This document shows, one piece after another, positions 1 through 8,693 of a DNA stretch of 64,000 nucleotides. The notes beneath the pieces were generated by a model. It was not told the DNA's origin, searched no databases, and saw nothing but the letters and a program-made list of their open reading frames with translations. The number at the start of each line of letters is the position of its first letter. The stretch's first letter is position 1. This stretch comes from Pollutimonas harenae. GTDB taxonomy: Bacteria > Pseudomonadota > Gammaproteobacteria > Burkholderiales > Burkholderiaceae_B. The DNA lies in contig NZ_SDQD01000001.1 in the NCBI RefSeq assembly GCF_004153685.1, positions 1,240,001 through 1,304,000 on the forward strand, given 5' to 3'. Position numbers and translations under genes: made by a program.

Positions 1-696
1 ATGAGCAACACCTTGGAAGGACTTTTGCGGCGTCAAGAAAGAACGACGATGGCCGATAAGGTATATCTGGATATAAAACGCCTGTTGCTGTCAGGCATGA
101 TTCCGCCTGGCCAGAAAGTCACCTTGCGCGGCTTGGCCAAGGGGATTGGTACAAGCCCCATGCCCGTGCGTGACGCGGTCACGCGCCTAGTTATAGAGGG
201 CGCCTTGAACATGCTGCCCAATCGGGGGTTGCGTGTATATAAGCCTACTTCGCATGAGTTTCATGAAATAGTGAAACTGCGTTGCTGCCTGGAGGGGTAT
301 GCAACGAAAGAGGCCGTGGCGGTGATAAACCAGAAAACCGTAAACAAAATCAAGGCATCCATACGTAAATTCGATCGCCTGGGCCATAAAAAAGAAATGG
401 ATATGGCTGCAGTGATTGAAGCGAATCGTGATATTCATTTCACCTTGTACGCGGCGGCGGGCATGCCTAGGCTGGAGACCATGATCGAGAATATCTGGAC
501 ACAGATTGCGCCGCTGTTTGCATTGAGCATGAATAGCGCAGATCGACGCTCAGAAAAATGGGAGTCTTTTGATCACCACAATACTTTGCTACAGGCATTG
601 CTTGCCCGAGACGGGCAAGCCGCCCAGGACGCGGTTGTCGCCGACATACGTGATGCGGCGGCCTATATTGAACATATCGCCAACTTATCGGATTAG
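1..696 (+). CDS. GntR-family transcriptional regulator (FCD type)
   Basis: A 231-residue regulator with an N-terminal winged helix-turn-helix (about residues 17-84, including PMPVRDAVTRLVIEGAL) and a C-terminal all-helical FCD ligand domain (about 90-225) with the RDIHFTLY and HHNTLLQALL helices typical of the FadR/VanR branch. It lies 14 bp before the E2 gene in the same direction, so it is probably co-transcribed with it and may control 2-oxoacid or acyl-CoA metabolism. Its ATG is the first base of the window, so its ribosome site and promoter cannot be seen and a longer N-terminus is possible. The ligand is unknown. Confidence 0.88.
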   Translation: MSNTLEGLLRRQERTTMADKVYLDIKRLLLSGMIPPGQKVTLRGLAKGIGTSPMPVRDAVTRLVIEGALNMLPNRGLRVYKPTSHEFHEIVKLRCCLEGYATKEAVAVINQKTVNKIKASIRKFDRLGHKKEMDMAAVIEANRDIHFTLYAAAGMPRLETMIENIWTQIAPLFALSMNSADRRSEKWESFDHHNTLLQALLARDGQAAQDAVVADIRDAAAYIEHIANLSD

Positions 697-710
697 AGGG
701 GAGTCACGCA

Positions 711-1877
711 ATGACGATAAATATTCTGATGCCGGGCGTTGGTGCGGGTACCTCATATGGAAGGATTGTGCAGTGGGTGAAGAAAAAAGGTGAGCATGTA
801 GCGGTAGGAGACACGCTGGCCGAGATCGAAACCGACAAAGCGGTGCTCGAACTTGAATCCTTCGACGAGGGGGTGCTGCAAGATATTATCGTGAACGCCG
901 GTGATGAGGAGGTGGCTTCGGGCTCCGTCATTGCAGTGTTGTCTGCCTCTGCTGGCCCGTTGGTGCAAGTGACTGCAACGAGCCCTGAGCCGACCGGTAA
1001 GCTCAATCGCCAGTTTGCAAGCCCGTCGGCGCGTCGATTGGCGCGACAATTGGATGTCGATATCGCAACATTGCGCGGTAGCGGTCCCAAGGGGCGTGTC
1101 GTCCGCATCGATATCGAGCAGGCGGCGGCGCAAGCCCCATCAATATCAGACAAAAAGGTGGTGATGCCTGCCGTCGCCAGCACACCGGCAGAGCTTGTCC
1201 CACATAGCCTGATGCGCAAGACGATTGCACGACGCTTGCAGGAGTCCAAGCAGCAAATCCCGCATTTTTACCTGACGGTTGACTGCCGCATGGATGCATT
1301 GCTGCTGATGCGTGCGCATATCAACCAAGATATTTCCAGGTTGAAGCGGACTGCAAAGATCACAATCAATGACATATTGGTTTACGCAGTAGCTCGTGCC
1401 ATGGAGCGGGTACCCGATGTAAACGTCCGTTGGACTGAGCAGGCTATCGAACGTCATGGCACAGTCGATATCAGTGTGGCGGTCGCCGCAGAAAAGGGTT
1501 TGGTAACGCCAGTAGTAAGAAACGCACAGCAGAAGAATCTGGAGACGATTTCAAAAGAGCTCTTGGAGCTCGTGAGTAAGGCCAGGTCAGGCCAATTGGC
1601 CCCTGCTGATTACGAGGGTGGCGGACTTACGATTTCAAATCTGGGCACGCACGGCGTCAAGGTCTTTTCAGCCATTATCAATCCGCCCCAGGCAGCCATA
1701 CTAGCGTTCGGCGCGGCAGAAAAGCGGCCGATTGTTCAGGATGACACGCTAGCTATTGGCACGCTTATGAGCGTCACCTTGTCGGCTGATCACCGGGCCA
1801 TCGATGGTGCCGTAGGGGCGCGTTTTTTGGCAGAACTCAAATCTTTGCTGGAGGCACCCCTCGGGCTGCTTATATAG
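711..1877 (+). CDS. Dihydrolipoamide acyltransferase (E2) of a 2-oxoacid dehydrogenase complex
   Basis: A 388-residue E2 subunit, which passes acyl groups from E1 to CoA through a swinging lipoyl arm. Residues 1-78 form one lipoyl domain with the lipoylated lysine K43 in ETDKAVLE. Residues about 102-138 are a peripheral-subunit-binding domain ([12 protein letters not shown]). The catalytic domain starts near 163 and ends with the DHRAIDG motif (H361, D365). A GAGGGG-like ribosome site lies in the bases before the ATG. No E1 or E3 gene is in the window, so partners must lie upstream or elsewhere, and the substrate (pyruvate, acetoin or branched-chain) cannot be decided. The end overlaps the convergent bacterioferritin gene by 8 bp. 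Confidence 0.93.
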   Translation: MTINILMPGVGAGTSYGRIVQWVKKKGEHVAVGDTLAEIETDKAVLELESFDEGVLQDIIVNAGDEEVASGSVIAVLSASAGPLVQVTATSPEPTGKLNRQFASPSARRLARQLDVDIATLRGSGPKGRVVRIDIEQAAAQAPSISDKKVVMPAVASTPAELVPHSLMRKTIARRLQESKQQIPHFYLTVDCRMDALLLMRAHINQDISRLKRTAKITINDILVYAVARAMERVPDVNVRWTEQAIERHGTVDISVAVAAEKGLVTPVVRNAQQKNLETISKELLELVSKARSGQLAPADYEGGGLTISNLGTHGVKVFSAIINPPQAAILAFGAAEKRPIVQDDTLAIGTLMSVTLSADHRAIDGAVGARFLAELKSLLEAPLGLLI

Positions 1878-2346
1878 GCGTATCGATCTGGGCTTGCTTG
1901 TAGTTTTGCAAGCCCACTTGTTCGATAAGACGAAGTTGCTTCTCGAGCCAATAGGTATGGTCTTCTTCGGTATCGTTAAGTTGAGCCTGGAGCATGTCGC
2001 GCGAGCTGTAGTCGCGTAGCTCTTCACACAAAGCCATGGCCGTTTGGAGATTTTCACGAACCTCGTACTCGGTGGCAAGGTCTTTGCGCAGCATTTCCAA
2101 CACGGTTTCGCCTTGTGTGAATTCGTGGGGGCGCATGTCGGGTTTGCCGCCAAGAAACAAAATCCGGCGCAGGATGACGTCGGCATGCTGGGTTTCTTCT
2201 TCCATCTCGTGGTTCATGCGCTCGTACAGGCGCATGTAGCCGTGATCTTCGTATTGACGCGAGTGTACAAAGTACTGGTCACGCGCGGCGAGCTCGCCGC
2301 GCAGCAGTTCTTTCAGGCATTCGATGACTTCAGGGTGGCCTTGCAT
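1870..2346 (-). CDS. bfr: Bacterioferritin lacking the haem-ligand methionine
   Basis: A 158-residue ferritin-like four-helix protein for iron storage. The open frame extends 63 codons further upstream, but homology to Bfr starts at [15 protein letters not shown], so the ATG at 2346 was chosen. Diiron ligands line up with E. coli Bfr: E18, E51, H54, E93 (E. coli E94) and the E and H of TEEDH near 127-131. The haem-binding Met52 of E. coli Bfr is Thr here (EETQHAD), so the subunit should not bind haem by itself. Such subunits occur in species whose Bfr shell mixes two subunit types. No bfd gene is adjacent. Confidence 0.92.
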   Translation of the reverse strand: MQGHPEVIECLKELLRGELAARDQYFVHSRQYEDHGYMRLYERMNHEMEEETQHADVILRRILFLGGKPDMRPHEFTQGETVLEMLRKDLATEYEVRENLQTAMALCEELRDYSSRDMLQAQLNDTEEDHTYWLEKQLRLIEQVGLQNYKQAQIDTPI

Positions 2347-2441
2347 GGTTCTGAATGGATTGATGGCTAAAGATACCTTGATTGTACGAAATTGTCGGCT
2401 TGCGCAGTATGATGCGAGCTTATATCCATAGGAGTGAAGCC

Positions 2442-2642
2442 ATGGCCCGAAAACGCGAGTCACTGGATCCGGACGAAGTCGCCTTGATCCAGTGGTGTAC
2501 CGAAATAGAAGAGTTGTTCGTGGCGGCAGGAGCATCTCGCGAAGAATCCCAGCAGCACATTGAGGACGAAGCCGAATGGTTTACTGATATGTTCTACGAG
2601 GGGTTGAGCCCTGCGGAAGCCGCCAAGGCGGCTTTAAATTAA
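2442..2642 (+). CDS. Small conserved-looking hypothetical protein (66 aa)
   Basis: This 66-residue acidic protein begins [19 protein letters not shown] and ends in a helical [14 protein letters not shown]. An AGGAG ribosome site sits 6 bp before the ATG at 2442, and an in-frame ATG at 2382 has none, so the shorter start was chosen. There is no signal peptide, membrane segment or known motif. It is divergent from bfr and 222 bp before the ABC operon. I do not recognise its function. Confidence 0.7.
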   Translation: MARKRESLDPDEVALIQWCTEIEELFVAAGASREESQQHIEDEAEWFTDMFYEGLSPAEAAKAALN

Positions 2643-2864
2643 TCATTGCACTGCACTGGCTGTGCAAGCCGATGGAGCCCCGCTGTTTCCTCTGACAGGC
2701 TTGTTTTCATCAGCCTGAAAACGGCATTGCCTTGCGGGACGACAGCCATTATTCTGAGAGCCTTACCCAAACTATAAACAGGAGCAAACGCAGGTACGAG
2801 TTCAGGTTGCAGTGTTTGATTTTCTGCACATTGCGGTCTTCGCTTCGTCTAGCGTAAAAAAGTC

Positions 2865-3926
2865 ATGGCACATTCAGCATTGAAATCGGCGCAACGCCGC
2901 AAATTACTTCTGGCTTCGGGCGCCATGGCGGGTGTTCAGCTGTTTGGCTTTGGCTCTGCGCGGGCGCAGACTGATCTGGGCAAGGTCACGTACGGGCAGG
3001 GCAGCATAGATCCCATCTTCACAGCAGGTTATGTTGCCCTGAAACAAAACTACTTCGCAGACGAAGGGCTCGAGGTCGAGTATCTGAATACCCAAAGCGG
3101 TCCACGCACCAGTCAGTTGCTGGCCGCCGGGCAAATCCTGTTTGGTGCAACGGCCGCGACGGCTGCGCCGGCCCTGGCCATAGCGGGCAAGCCTGCTGCG
3201 CTCATTTATGGTTTTGATCGCCGTATGACGTACGCGAACGTTATTGTCAGGAAGGCGGACTACGACAGCGGTAAGTTCCGCTCGCTCAAAGACCTTGCCA
3301 ACCAGCGTGTGGGTGCGACTCAGCCTGGGTCGGTGACGGCGCTCATGGCCATTTACCTGATGGAGCAGGCCGGCATCGCCGGCAAAGTCGATATCCGGCC
3401 ATTGGGCGATCTCGCCACCATGCTGGCGGCACTCAAGACGGGTTCGGTTGCCGCCACCATGGCCACCGCCTCGATGATGGAGCAGGCCGTGGCCGAGGGT
3501 TGGGGTATCCCGATTTTTGACGGCACGCAGGATGACGTCTGGAACGAGTTCATGAAGGGCGATGTGCCGGGCATCGCCGCCTACGCCTTGCGTGAAAGCA
3601 TCGAGAAGCAGCCGGAAAAAGTGCAGGCCTTCATCAATGGTCTGGTCAAGGCGCAAGACTATATCAATACACATACGCCCGAAGAAATCACGGATGTTGT
3701 CTACGATGCCTACCTCAGTGCGCTTGCCCGGCCATCCGTCCTGAATTCAATAAGCCTGTACAAGAAAACGGTGTGGCTCAAGGACAATATCATCACCAAA
3801 GAAGCTTACGACCGAATGGCCGGCATCATGGGCGATGGTCGGCAGTTCTCCAACGAGAAAATGAAAACCGTGCCTTATGAAGAATGCGTCGATATGTCTT
3901 TTGTGCGTAAGGCCAGGGGTATTTGA
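2865..3926 (+). CDS. ABC transporter substrate-binding protein, NMT1/SsuA-like
   Basis: A 353-residue periplasmic binding protein of the NMT1/THI5/SsuA group, which captures nitrate, sulfonate, taurine, thiamine-precursor or aromatic-acid ligands for an ABC importer. The N-terminus AQRRKLLLASGAMAG resembles a twin-arginine signal, with likely cleavage after SARA (residue 34). The mature protein has the family features GYVALKQNYFADEGLEVEY and KDLANQRVGATQPGS. It is 3 bp before the ATPase gene and heads a three-gene uptake operon. The 222-bp gap before it is the likely promoter region. The ligand cannot be told from sequence. Confidence 0.88.
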   Translation: MAHSALKSAQRRKLLLASGAMAGVQLFGFGSARAQTDLGKVTYGQGSIDPIFTAGYVALKQNYFADEGLEVEYLNTQSGPRTSQLLAAGQILFGATAATAAPALAIAGKPAALIYGFDRRMTYANVIVRKADYDSGKFRSLKDLANQRVGATQPGSVTALMAIYLMEQAGIAGKVDIRPLGDLATMLAALKTGSVAATMATASMMEQAVAEGWGIPIFDGTQDDVWNEFMKGDVPGIAAYALRESIEKQPEKVQAFINGLVKAQDYINTHTPEEITDVVYDAYLSALARPSVLNSISLYKKTVWLKDNIITKEAYDRMAGIMGDGRQFSNEKMKTVPYEECVDMSFVRKARGI

Positions 3927-3929
3927 GCC

Positions 3930-4700
3930 GTGATCGAATTGCGTGATGTTGCAAAGGCGTATCAAACCGAGAAGTCGCATACCTGGGCCATAGGCAATGT
4001 GTCGATCAATATCCCCGAAGGCGAGTTCGTTTCCATCGTCGGGCCTTCGGGTTGTGGCAAAAGTACTTTGCTCAATATGATTGCCGGCTTTCTGGAGCCT
4101 ACTTCGGGCACCATCAAGGTTGATGGCGAACTCATCAAGGGGGCGCTGCACCCCTCGCTCGGTTATATCTTTCAGAAAGATACCTTGTTGCCCTGGTATA
4201 CCGTGCAGAAAAATGTGGCCCTGGGGCTTCGATTCCAAGGGGTGGCAGAACATCAGGTCAAAGATAAAGTCGCAGAGCTGCTTGAGCTCGGACACCTTGC
4301 CGGCTTTGAAAACGCTTATCCCCATCAGTTGTCGGGCGGCATGCGTCGGCGTGTTGCTCTGCTGATGAGTCTGGCGGTGGAGCCCCGCATTCTGTTGTTG
4401 GACGAGCCTTTTGGTGCTCTCGATACTCATACCAAAACCCATTTGCATCGTGAGCTGATAGATATCTGGCGCAAGCTGGGGCAGACCATCGTCATGGTCA
4501 CCCACGATCTGGACGAGGCGATCACGCTGTCGGACCGCGTCGTGGTGCTGTCGTCTCCGCCCAGCCAGGTGCTGCTGGACGAGCGTATCAATATTCCCCA
4601 TCCGCGTGACGTATTTTCCCTACGTGAAAGCGCCGAGTTTCTTACGCACTTTCAAAGTATTTGGGGTGTATTGGGCCAGCAATTCAGGGCGGTCGCATGA
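3930..4700 (+). CDS. ABC transporter ATP-binding protein, nitrate/sulfonate/taurine type
   Basis: A 256-residue ATPase with all core motifs: Walker A GPSGCGKST (about residues 38-46), Q-loop FQKDTLLPW, signature LSGGMRRRVAL, Walker B ILLLDEPFGALD and the switch histidine in VTHD. The LLPW after the Q-loop is typical of SsuB/TauB/NrtD-type ATPases. The start is GTG at 3930, 3 bp after the stop of the binding-protein gene, and the stop overlaps the permease start by ATGA, so translation is probably coupled. It powers import through the permease encoded next. Confidence 0.94.
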   Translation: MIELRDVAKAYQTEKSHTWAIGNVSINIPEGEFVSIVGPSGCGKSTLLNMIAGFLEPTSGTIKVDGELIKGALHPSLGYIFQKDTLLPWYTVQKNVALGLRFQGVAEHQVKDKVAELLELGHLAGFENAYPHQLSGGMRRRVALLMSLAVEPRILLLDEPFGALDTHTKTHLHRELIDIWRKLGQTIVMVTHDLDEAITLSDRVVVLSSPPSQVLLDERINIPHPRDVFSLRESAEFLTHFQSIWGVLGQQFRAVA

Positions 4701-5563
4701 AAGAAGAGGCTGCAAACTCCGTGCTTGCCGAAGCGTCGGCTTACCAGGCACAGCAGCGCAAAACGGCGGCTCGCCGCCGCTTGCGTATCACCGCATGGCA
4801 AATCGCCATTCTGGCCGTCATCCTGGGTGCATGGGAATTACTTACACGCATTCCGTGGTTCGTGGCGAATACGGTATTCGATCCCTTCTTTATCAGTCAG
4901 CCTTCGCGCGTTGCCGTAAGGCTCTGGGAGTGGGTACAGCCGGGACCCGATTCGGTGTGGCCGCATTTGTGGCTGACTTTGCAGGCAACTTTTCTTGGGT
5001 TGGCGGTTGGCGTGGGCAGCGGCTTTGTTGTCGGCATGGCACTAAGCCGCAATCGCCTGCTGGCCGATATTCTTAACCCTTATATCGTTGCCTTCAACTC
5101 GATGCCCAGAATCGCCTTTGTGCCCTTGATAACCATGTTTTTTGGGCTGGGCATGATGTCCAAAGTCGTCACGTCCTGGTTTGTTGTGTTTTTCCTGGTG
5201 TTTTTCAATACCTACAAGGGAGGGCGCAGCGTAGAGCGTGAATTGCTTGAATTCTGCCGTACATTGGGTGGTTCGCCGCGCCAGATTCTATGGCGTGTAC
5301 GAATTCCCACGGCGGCCGCATGGACGTTCGCTGCCTTGCCCAATGCCATCAGCTTTGCCCTGATAGGGGTGGTGCTGGCCGAGTTTGTGGGCTCGACCAC
5401 GGGTATGGGGTATCTGATGATCACGGCGCTTGCCACGCTGAATGCCACCGATATGTTTGCAGCCGTGACGCTGCTTTCCATCGTTGGTATTGCACTGGTC
5501 TACAGCGTTACCGTACTCGAACGACGGCTGCTGCACTGGTCACCCGAGTTTCGTGATCACTGA
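4697..5563 (+). CDS. ABC transporter permease, nitrate/sulfonate/taurine type
   Basis: A 288-residue inner-membrane permease of the binding-protein-dependent family. After a polar N-terminus (MKEEAANSVLAEAS) there are about six hydrophobic segments, and the cytoplasmic EAA loop is visible as EFCRTLGGSPRQILWRVRIP. An earlier in-frame start exists at 4661, but the ATG at 4697 overlaps the ATPase stop (ATGA), which is the usual coupled layout. With one permease gene, the channel is probably a homodimer. The gene ends 27 bp from the stop of the convergent IclR gene. Confidence 0.93.
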   Translation: MKEEAANSVLAEASAYQAQQRKTAARRRLRITAWQIAILAVILGAWELLTRIPWFVANTVFDPFFISQPSRVAVRLWEWVQPGPDSVWPHLWLTLQATFLGLAVGVGSGFVVGMALSRNRLLADILNPYIVAFNSMPRIAFVPLITMFFGLGMMSKVVTSWFVVFFLVFFNTYKGGRSVERELLEFCRTLGGSPRQILWRVRIPTAAAWTFAALPNAISFALIGVVLAEFVGSTTGMGYLMITALATLNATDMFAAVTLLSIVGIALVYSVTVLERRLLHWSPEFRDH

Positions 5564-5590
5564 CTACGAGGGTCGGATTCTGAGTTTGAA

Positions 5591-6391
5591 TTATTCTTTG
5601 ATGACATTGAGCAACGAGGCCTTGCCGCCTGAAAGGGCCTGAGTGGTCTCTTCGCAGCGGTGGCGCAGGTCTTCGCCCAAAGCCTGGATCGATGTGTCGG
5701 AGAACTGGGCGGAAATTCCTACCGCACTGATGGCCATGATGGGCACACCGGTTTCATCCAGAATGGGTGACGATACCGTTGTAATGCCTTTGACGTAATG
5801 GCTGTGGTCGACGGCGTAGCCGTGGGTCCGGGCAAACTGCACTTCTTTCAAATAGGTTTCGAAGCTTGGGCCATCGTCCCAGCGCAGCTTGCTGATCCGG
5901 GAACGAAGCTCGCGTGAGTCAAGGCTGGAGAATGCCGCCATGCAGCGGCCAAGCGCCGCAATATACATGGGCAGGCGTTGCCCTATGCTCATGTGTATAC
6001 GGATAGTGGATTCGGAGTCGGCCAGGTCAACAAGCACGACGCGCTCATCCGCGATACGGTGCCACAGCGTGGATGTGACGCGATGTCTTACTGCGATCTC
6101 TTGCAGATGAGGCCTCAAGAGCCGAACGTACGAGGCTGCGTCCAGAGTGCCTTTTGCCAGCTGCACCACACCAAGCCCAATCGAATAGGTTTTGGTGGTT
6201 TCGTCGAAGCGTACGATGCGCTCATGAACCAGTGTCTTCAAAAGATTGAAGCAGGTGCTGGAATTGAAGGACAGATCTTTGGCGATGCGTGTGACGCCGA
6301 CCGGCTCGGGGGAGCTGACCAGATAGCGCAGTATGGCAAGCCCCGAAGAAAGGGCACCGACAAGCTTCTCGGACTGCGTGTTGATAGTCAT
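5591..6391 (-). CDS. IclR-family transcriptional regulator
   Basis: A 266-residue regulator starting MTINTQSEKLVGALSSGLAI. The N-terminal winged helix (about residues 10-75, with GVTRIAKDLSFNSSTCFNLLKTL) is followed by the IclR effector domain (about 85-255). The open frame runs 38 codons further upstream into the acyl-CoA synthetase gene. The ATG at 6391 overlaps that gene's stop by ATGA and was chosen. It is the second gene of a two-gene operon facing the acyl-CoA dehydrogenase operon and is the best candidate to bind the paired palindromes at 8552-8661. Its effector is probably the acid or CoA ester handled by the divergon. Confidence 0.92.
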   Translation of the reverse strand: MTINTQSEKLVGALSSGLAILRYLVSSPEPVGVTRIAKDLSFNSSTCFNLLKTLVHERIVRFDETTKTYSIGLGVVQLAKGTLDAASYVRLLRPHLQEIAVRHRVTSTLWHRIADERVVLVDLADSESTIRIHMSIGQRLPMYIAALGRCMAAFSSLDSRELRSRISKLRWDDGPSFETYLKEVQFARTHGYAVDHSHYVKGITTVSSPILDETGVPIMAISAVGISAQFSDTSIQALGEDLRHRCEETTQALSGGKASLLNVIKE

Positions 6392-8508
6392 TTTTGTATT
6401 GTTCCGGTCGTAATCAAGGCGTCGAGCGCCCATAACTGGTCGCCTTTTACCGCCAGTGGGTTGATCTCGAGTTCGGCCAGGTCCTGTGATAGAAACCAGT
6501 CGCATAAGCGGGCAATGCTCTGTGAAATAGCCTGCATGTCGACACGAGGCCCGCCACGGAAGCCCTGAAGCAGGGCTGCGCTGCGCAGGCCTTCAAGCAT
6601 CATAACGATATCATTTTCGTTCAGGGGCAGGAGCCTGGTCACTACATCCGGGTCCAGTTCGGCCTCGATGCCGCCCCGGGCCAGCGACAAGACGGGACCA
6701 AAGCGCGGATGGCGCTGCAAGCCCAGCAGCAGTTCATGATCGAAAGGAATCATGGCTTCCACCAGTACTCCTTGCACGGCTATGCCCAGCGCCTGGCCTT
6801 TATGGTGCAAGGTCTGCGTAGCATCGTCGACGGCCTTCTGGTCATGAAGCGGTAATATCACGCCACCCGCGTCGCTTTTGTGCAGCAGCTCGGCTGACTG
6901 AAGCTTTGCAACTGCAGGGAAGCCGGGAGCGGCTGTCTTTGTGCCCGGGGTTTCGCTGATGAGCGTGCCCGCTGGCAGCCTGATGGCTTTCTGGGTACGC
7001 AACAACTGTTTGCTGTCCCATTCTGAAAGCGTGGTCGCAGGTAGCGCACCGGCAAGCTGATATGTATTTGGGCTGAGTTGGGTAGCCATGCGGGAGCGCT
7101 GCTCGTGGGCCTGTATGCCGCGTGCTATGGCCTGGATGGCTTGGGGTATATCCAGGAACACAGGTATGTCGTGGGCTTCCAGTTGTTGTATGGATTCTTC
7201 CATTGCGCCCACCCAGATCACGATGATGGGACACTGCACCGATTGTTTTGCCTTGGTCAGCGTGTCGGTGAAAACATCGGCAATACTATGCATCATGCCT
7301 ATGAAGAGGACGATGGCATCGACTTCGTTAGCCTGGGTCAGGGTGTCCATGGTGCGGGATATCAGGCTGGTGTCTTGCAGGACGTTTCCTGTGATATCCA
7401 GCGGATTGGCAGGATGAACAAATGGCGGAAGAATCTCGCGCAATGCTTTTTTTGTGGGCTCGGAAGGAGCGGGTAGCGTCAGCTTGAAAGGTTCGCAGGC
7501 GTCCGCGATCAGCACGCCCGCTCCGCCCGAGACCGACATGACCCCCAGACGCCGGCCTGCCGGTGTGGCACCCTGTGTGAGCAAGCGGGCCATGTCCATC
7601 ATTTCAGTCAAGCTGTCTACGCGGATGGCGCCAAACTGGCTCAGGCATGCGTCATACAACGTATCGTTGCCCGCCAGGGCGCCTGTATGCGAAGCGGCGG
7701 CCAGTTGGCCGGCTACCGACCTGCCCGACTTGATGGCAATAACAGGCTTGCCTGCTGTGGCAGCACGCTGGAGCGCCTTGCGAAACTCGAGCGGGCGGCG
7801 TATGTCTTCAATATACAGACCAATGACCCGGGTGTGTTCATCGTCAACCAAGTGATGCAGTGCATCTGCAATATCGACATTGCACTCATTGCCAGTGGTA
7901 ATCCATTGACTGAACCCCAGGCCTGATCGCAGGACTATATCGAGCCAATAGGCGCCCAGGGCGCCGCTCTGGCTTGCAAAGGCAAAGCCGCCCTGCACGA
8001 CAGGCGTGTTTTCAAGTGCGGTGGTAAAGGAGGCAATCAGCCCGTTCCGGCTGTTCACTACGCCCAGACTGTTCGGGCCGATAATGGCTACGCCATGGGT
8101 GCTGGCAAGTTGCTGCAGGCGGTCCTGCATGGCACGGCCTTGCTCACCCACTTCGGCAAAGCCCGACGAGAAAATCACGAACGCCTTGACGCCCAAGGCA
8201 ATGCCTTCCTGAACGATGGTCTCTACCCGTTCGGCTGCCGTACCGATAATAGCCAGGTCTATGGGTCTGCCGATAGCGCTCAGAGAAGGATAGCTTGTCT
8301 GCCCCTGGACGATCTGGCGGGCTGGATTGACCGGGTAAATGTCGCCGGTATAACCCCGCGCCAGCATGTAGGCCAGCGGACGCCCGGCAATTTTTCCGGG
8401 ATCGTCGGAAGCACCCACTATGGCAATGCTCCTGGCATTCAGGATGGTGGACAGGCAAGTGCTGTCGGGGTTTTGCGCCGTGTGCTGCGTTGCTGCCGAG
8501 GTTTTCAT
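6388..8508 (-). CDS. Acyl-CoA synthetase (NDP-forming), fused alpha-beta subunits
   Basis: A 706-residue enzyme of the ADP-forming acetate/acyl-CoA ligase family, making an acyl-CoA from an acid, CoA and ATP through a phosphohistidine. The order is CoA-binding Rossmann domain (IAIVGASDDPGKIAGRPL, about residues 27-120), two ligase-CoA domains with the histidine of ASHTGALAGN (H274), and a C-terminal ATP-grasp domain (KLQSAELLHKSDAGGV onward). A GTG at 8529 would add seven residues, but only the ATG at 8508 has an AGGA upstream. It starts one arm of a divergon with acyl-CoA degradation genes and probably activates their substrate. Confidence 0.9.
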   Translation of the reverse strand: MKTSAATQHTAQNPDSTCLSTILNARSIAIVGASDDPGKIAGRPLAYMLARGYTGDIYPVNPARQIVQGQTSYPSLSAIGRPIDLAIIGTAAERVETIVQEGIALGVKAFVIFSSGFAEVGEQGRAMQDRLQQLASTHGVAIIGPNSLGVVNSRNGLIASFTTALENTPVVQGGFAFASQSGALGAYWLDIVLRSGLGFSQWITTGNECNVDIADALHHLVDDEHTRVIGLYIEDIRRPLEFRKALQRAATAGKPVIAIKSGRSVAGQLAAASHTGALAGNDTLYDACLSQFGAIRVDSLTEMMDMARLLTQGATPAGRRLGVMSVSGGAGVLIADACEPFKLTLPAPSEPTKKALREILPPFVHPANPLDITGNVLQDTSLISRTMDTLTQANEVDAIVLFIGMMHSIADVFTDTLTKAKQSVQCPIIVIWVGAMEESIQQLEAHDIPVFLDIPQAIQAIARGIQAHEQRSRMATQLSPNTYQLAGALPATTLSEWDSKQLLRTQKAIRLPAGTLISETPGTKTAAPGFPAVAKLQSAELLHKSDAGGVILPLHDQKAVDDATQTLHHKGQALGIAVQGVLVEAMIPFDHELLLGLQRHPRFGPVLSLARGGIEAELDPDVVTRLLPLNENDIVMMLEGLRSAALLQGFRGGPRVDMQAISQSIARLCDWFLSQDLAELEINPLAVKGDQLWALDALITTGTIQK

Positions 8509-8551
8509 TGCCTGCTTCGTCCTGTGCACTGTATTAATGCTTTGAATTCTA

Positions 8552-8661
8552 TATCAAGAATATTATTCTTTAAATGTATGTGTGTTTAAGAGCGGGCAAG
8601 CAATGATTAGGTATTTTCCCTATATTGTGAACCCTGGCTCACGATAATAATATTCTTGATA
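8552..8661. promoter_or_regulatory. Paired palindromic operators between divergent operons
   Basis: The gap between the acyl-CoA synthetase and acyl-CoA dehydrogenase genes holds TATCAAGAATATTATT at 8552-8567 and its exact reverse complement AATAATATTCTTGATA at 8646-8661. The first copy extends to a perfect palindrome AAGAATA-T-TATTCTT at 8556-8570, and the second is a near copy. The region is strongly A+T-rich compared with its neighbours. Two mirrored sites 94 bp apart, each beside one start, are what a dimer- or tetramer-forming regulator of both arms would need. The IclR protein encoded at 5591-6391 is the obvious candidate, but this is inference. Confidence 0.75.
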
Positions 8662-8693
8662 GAGAATTAAATTCTCTTTAACTGTGAGTATTT

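Noticed and set aside
2904-4601. Long minus-strand frames of 256 and 284 codons
   Set aside because: They are shadows of the ABC binding-protein and ATPase genes, which carry clear motifs on the plus strand.
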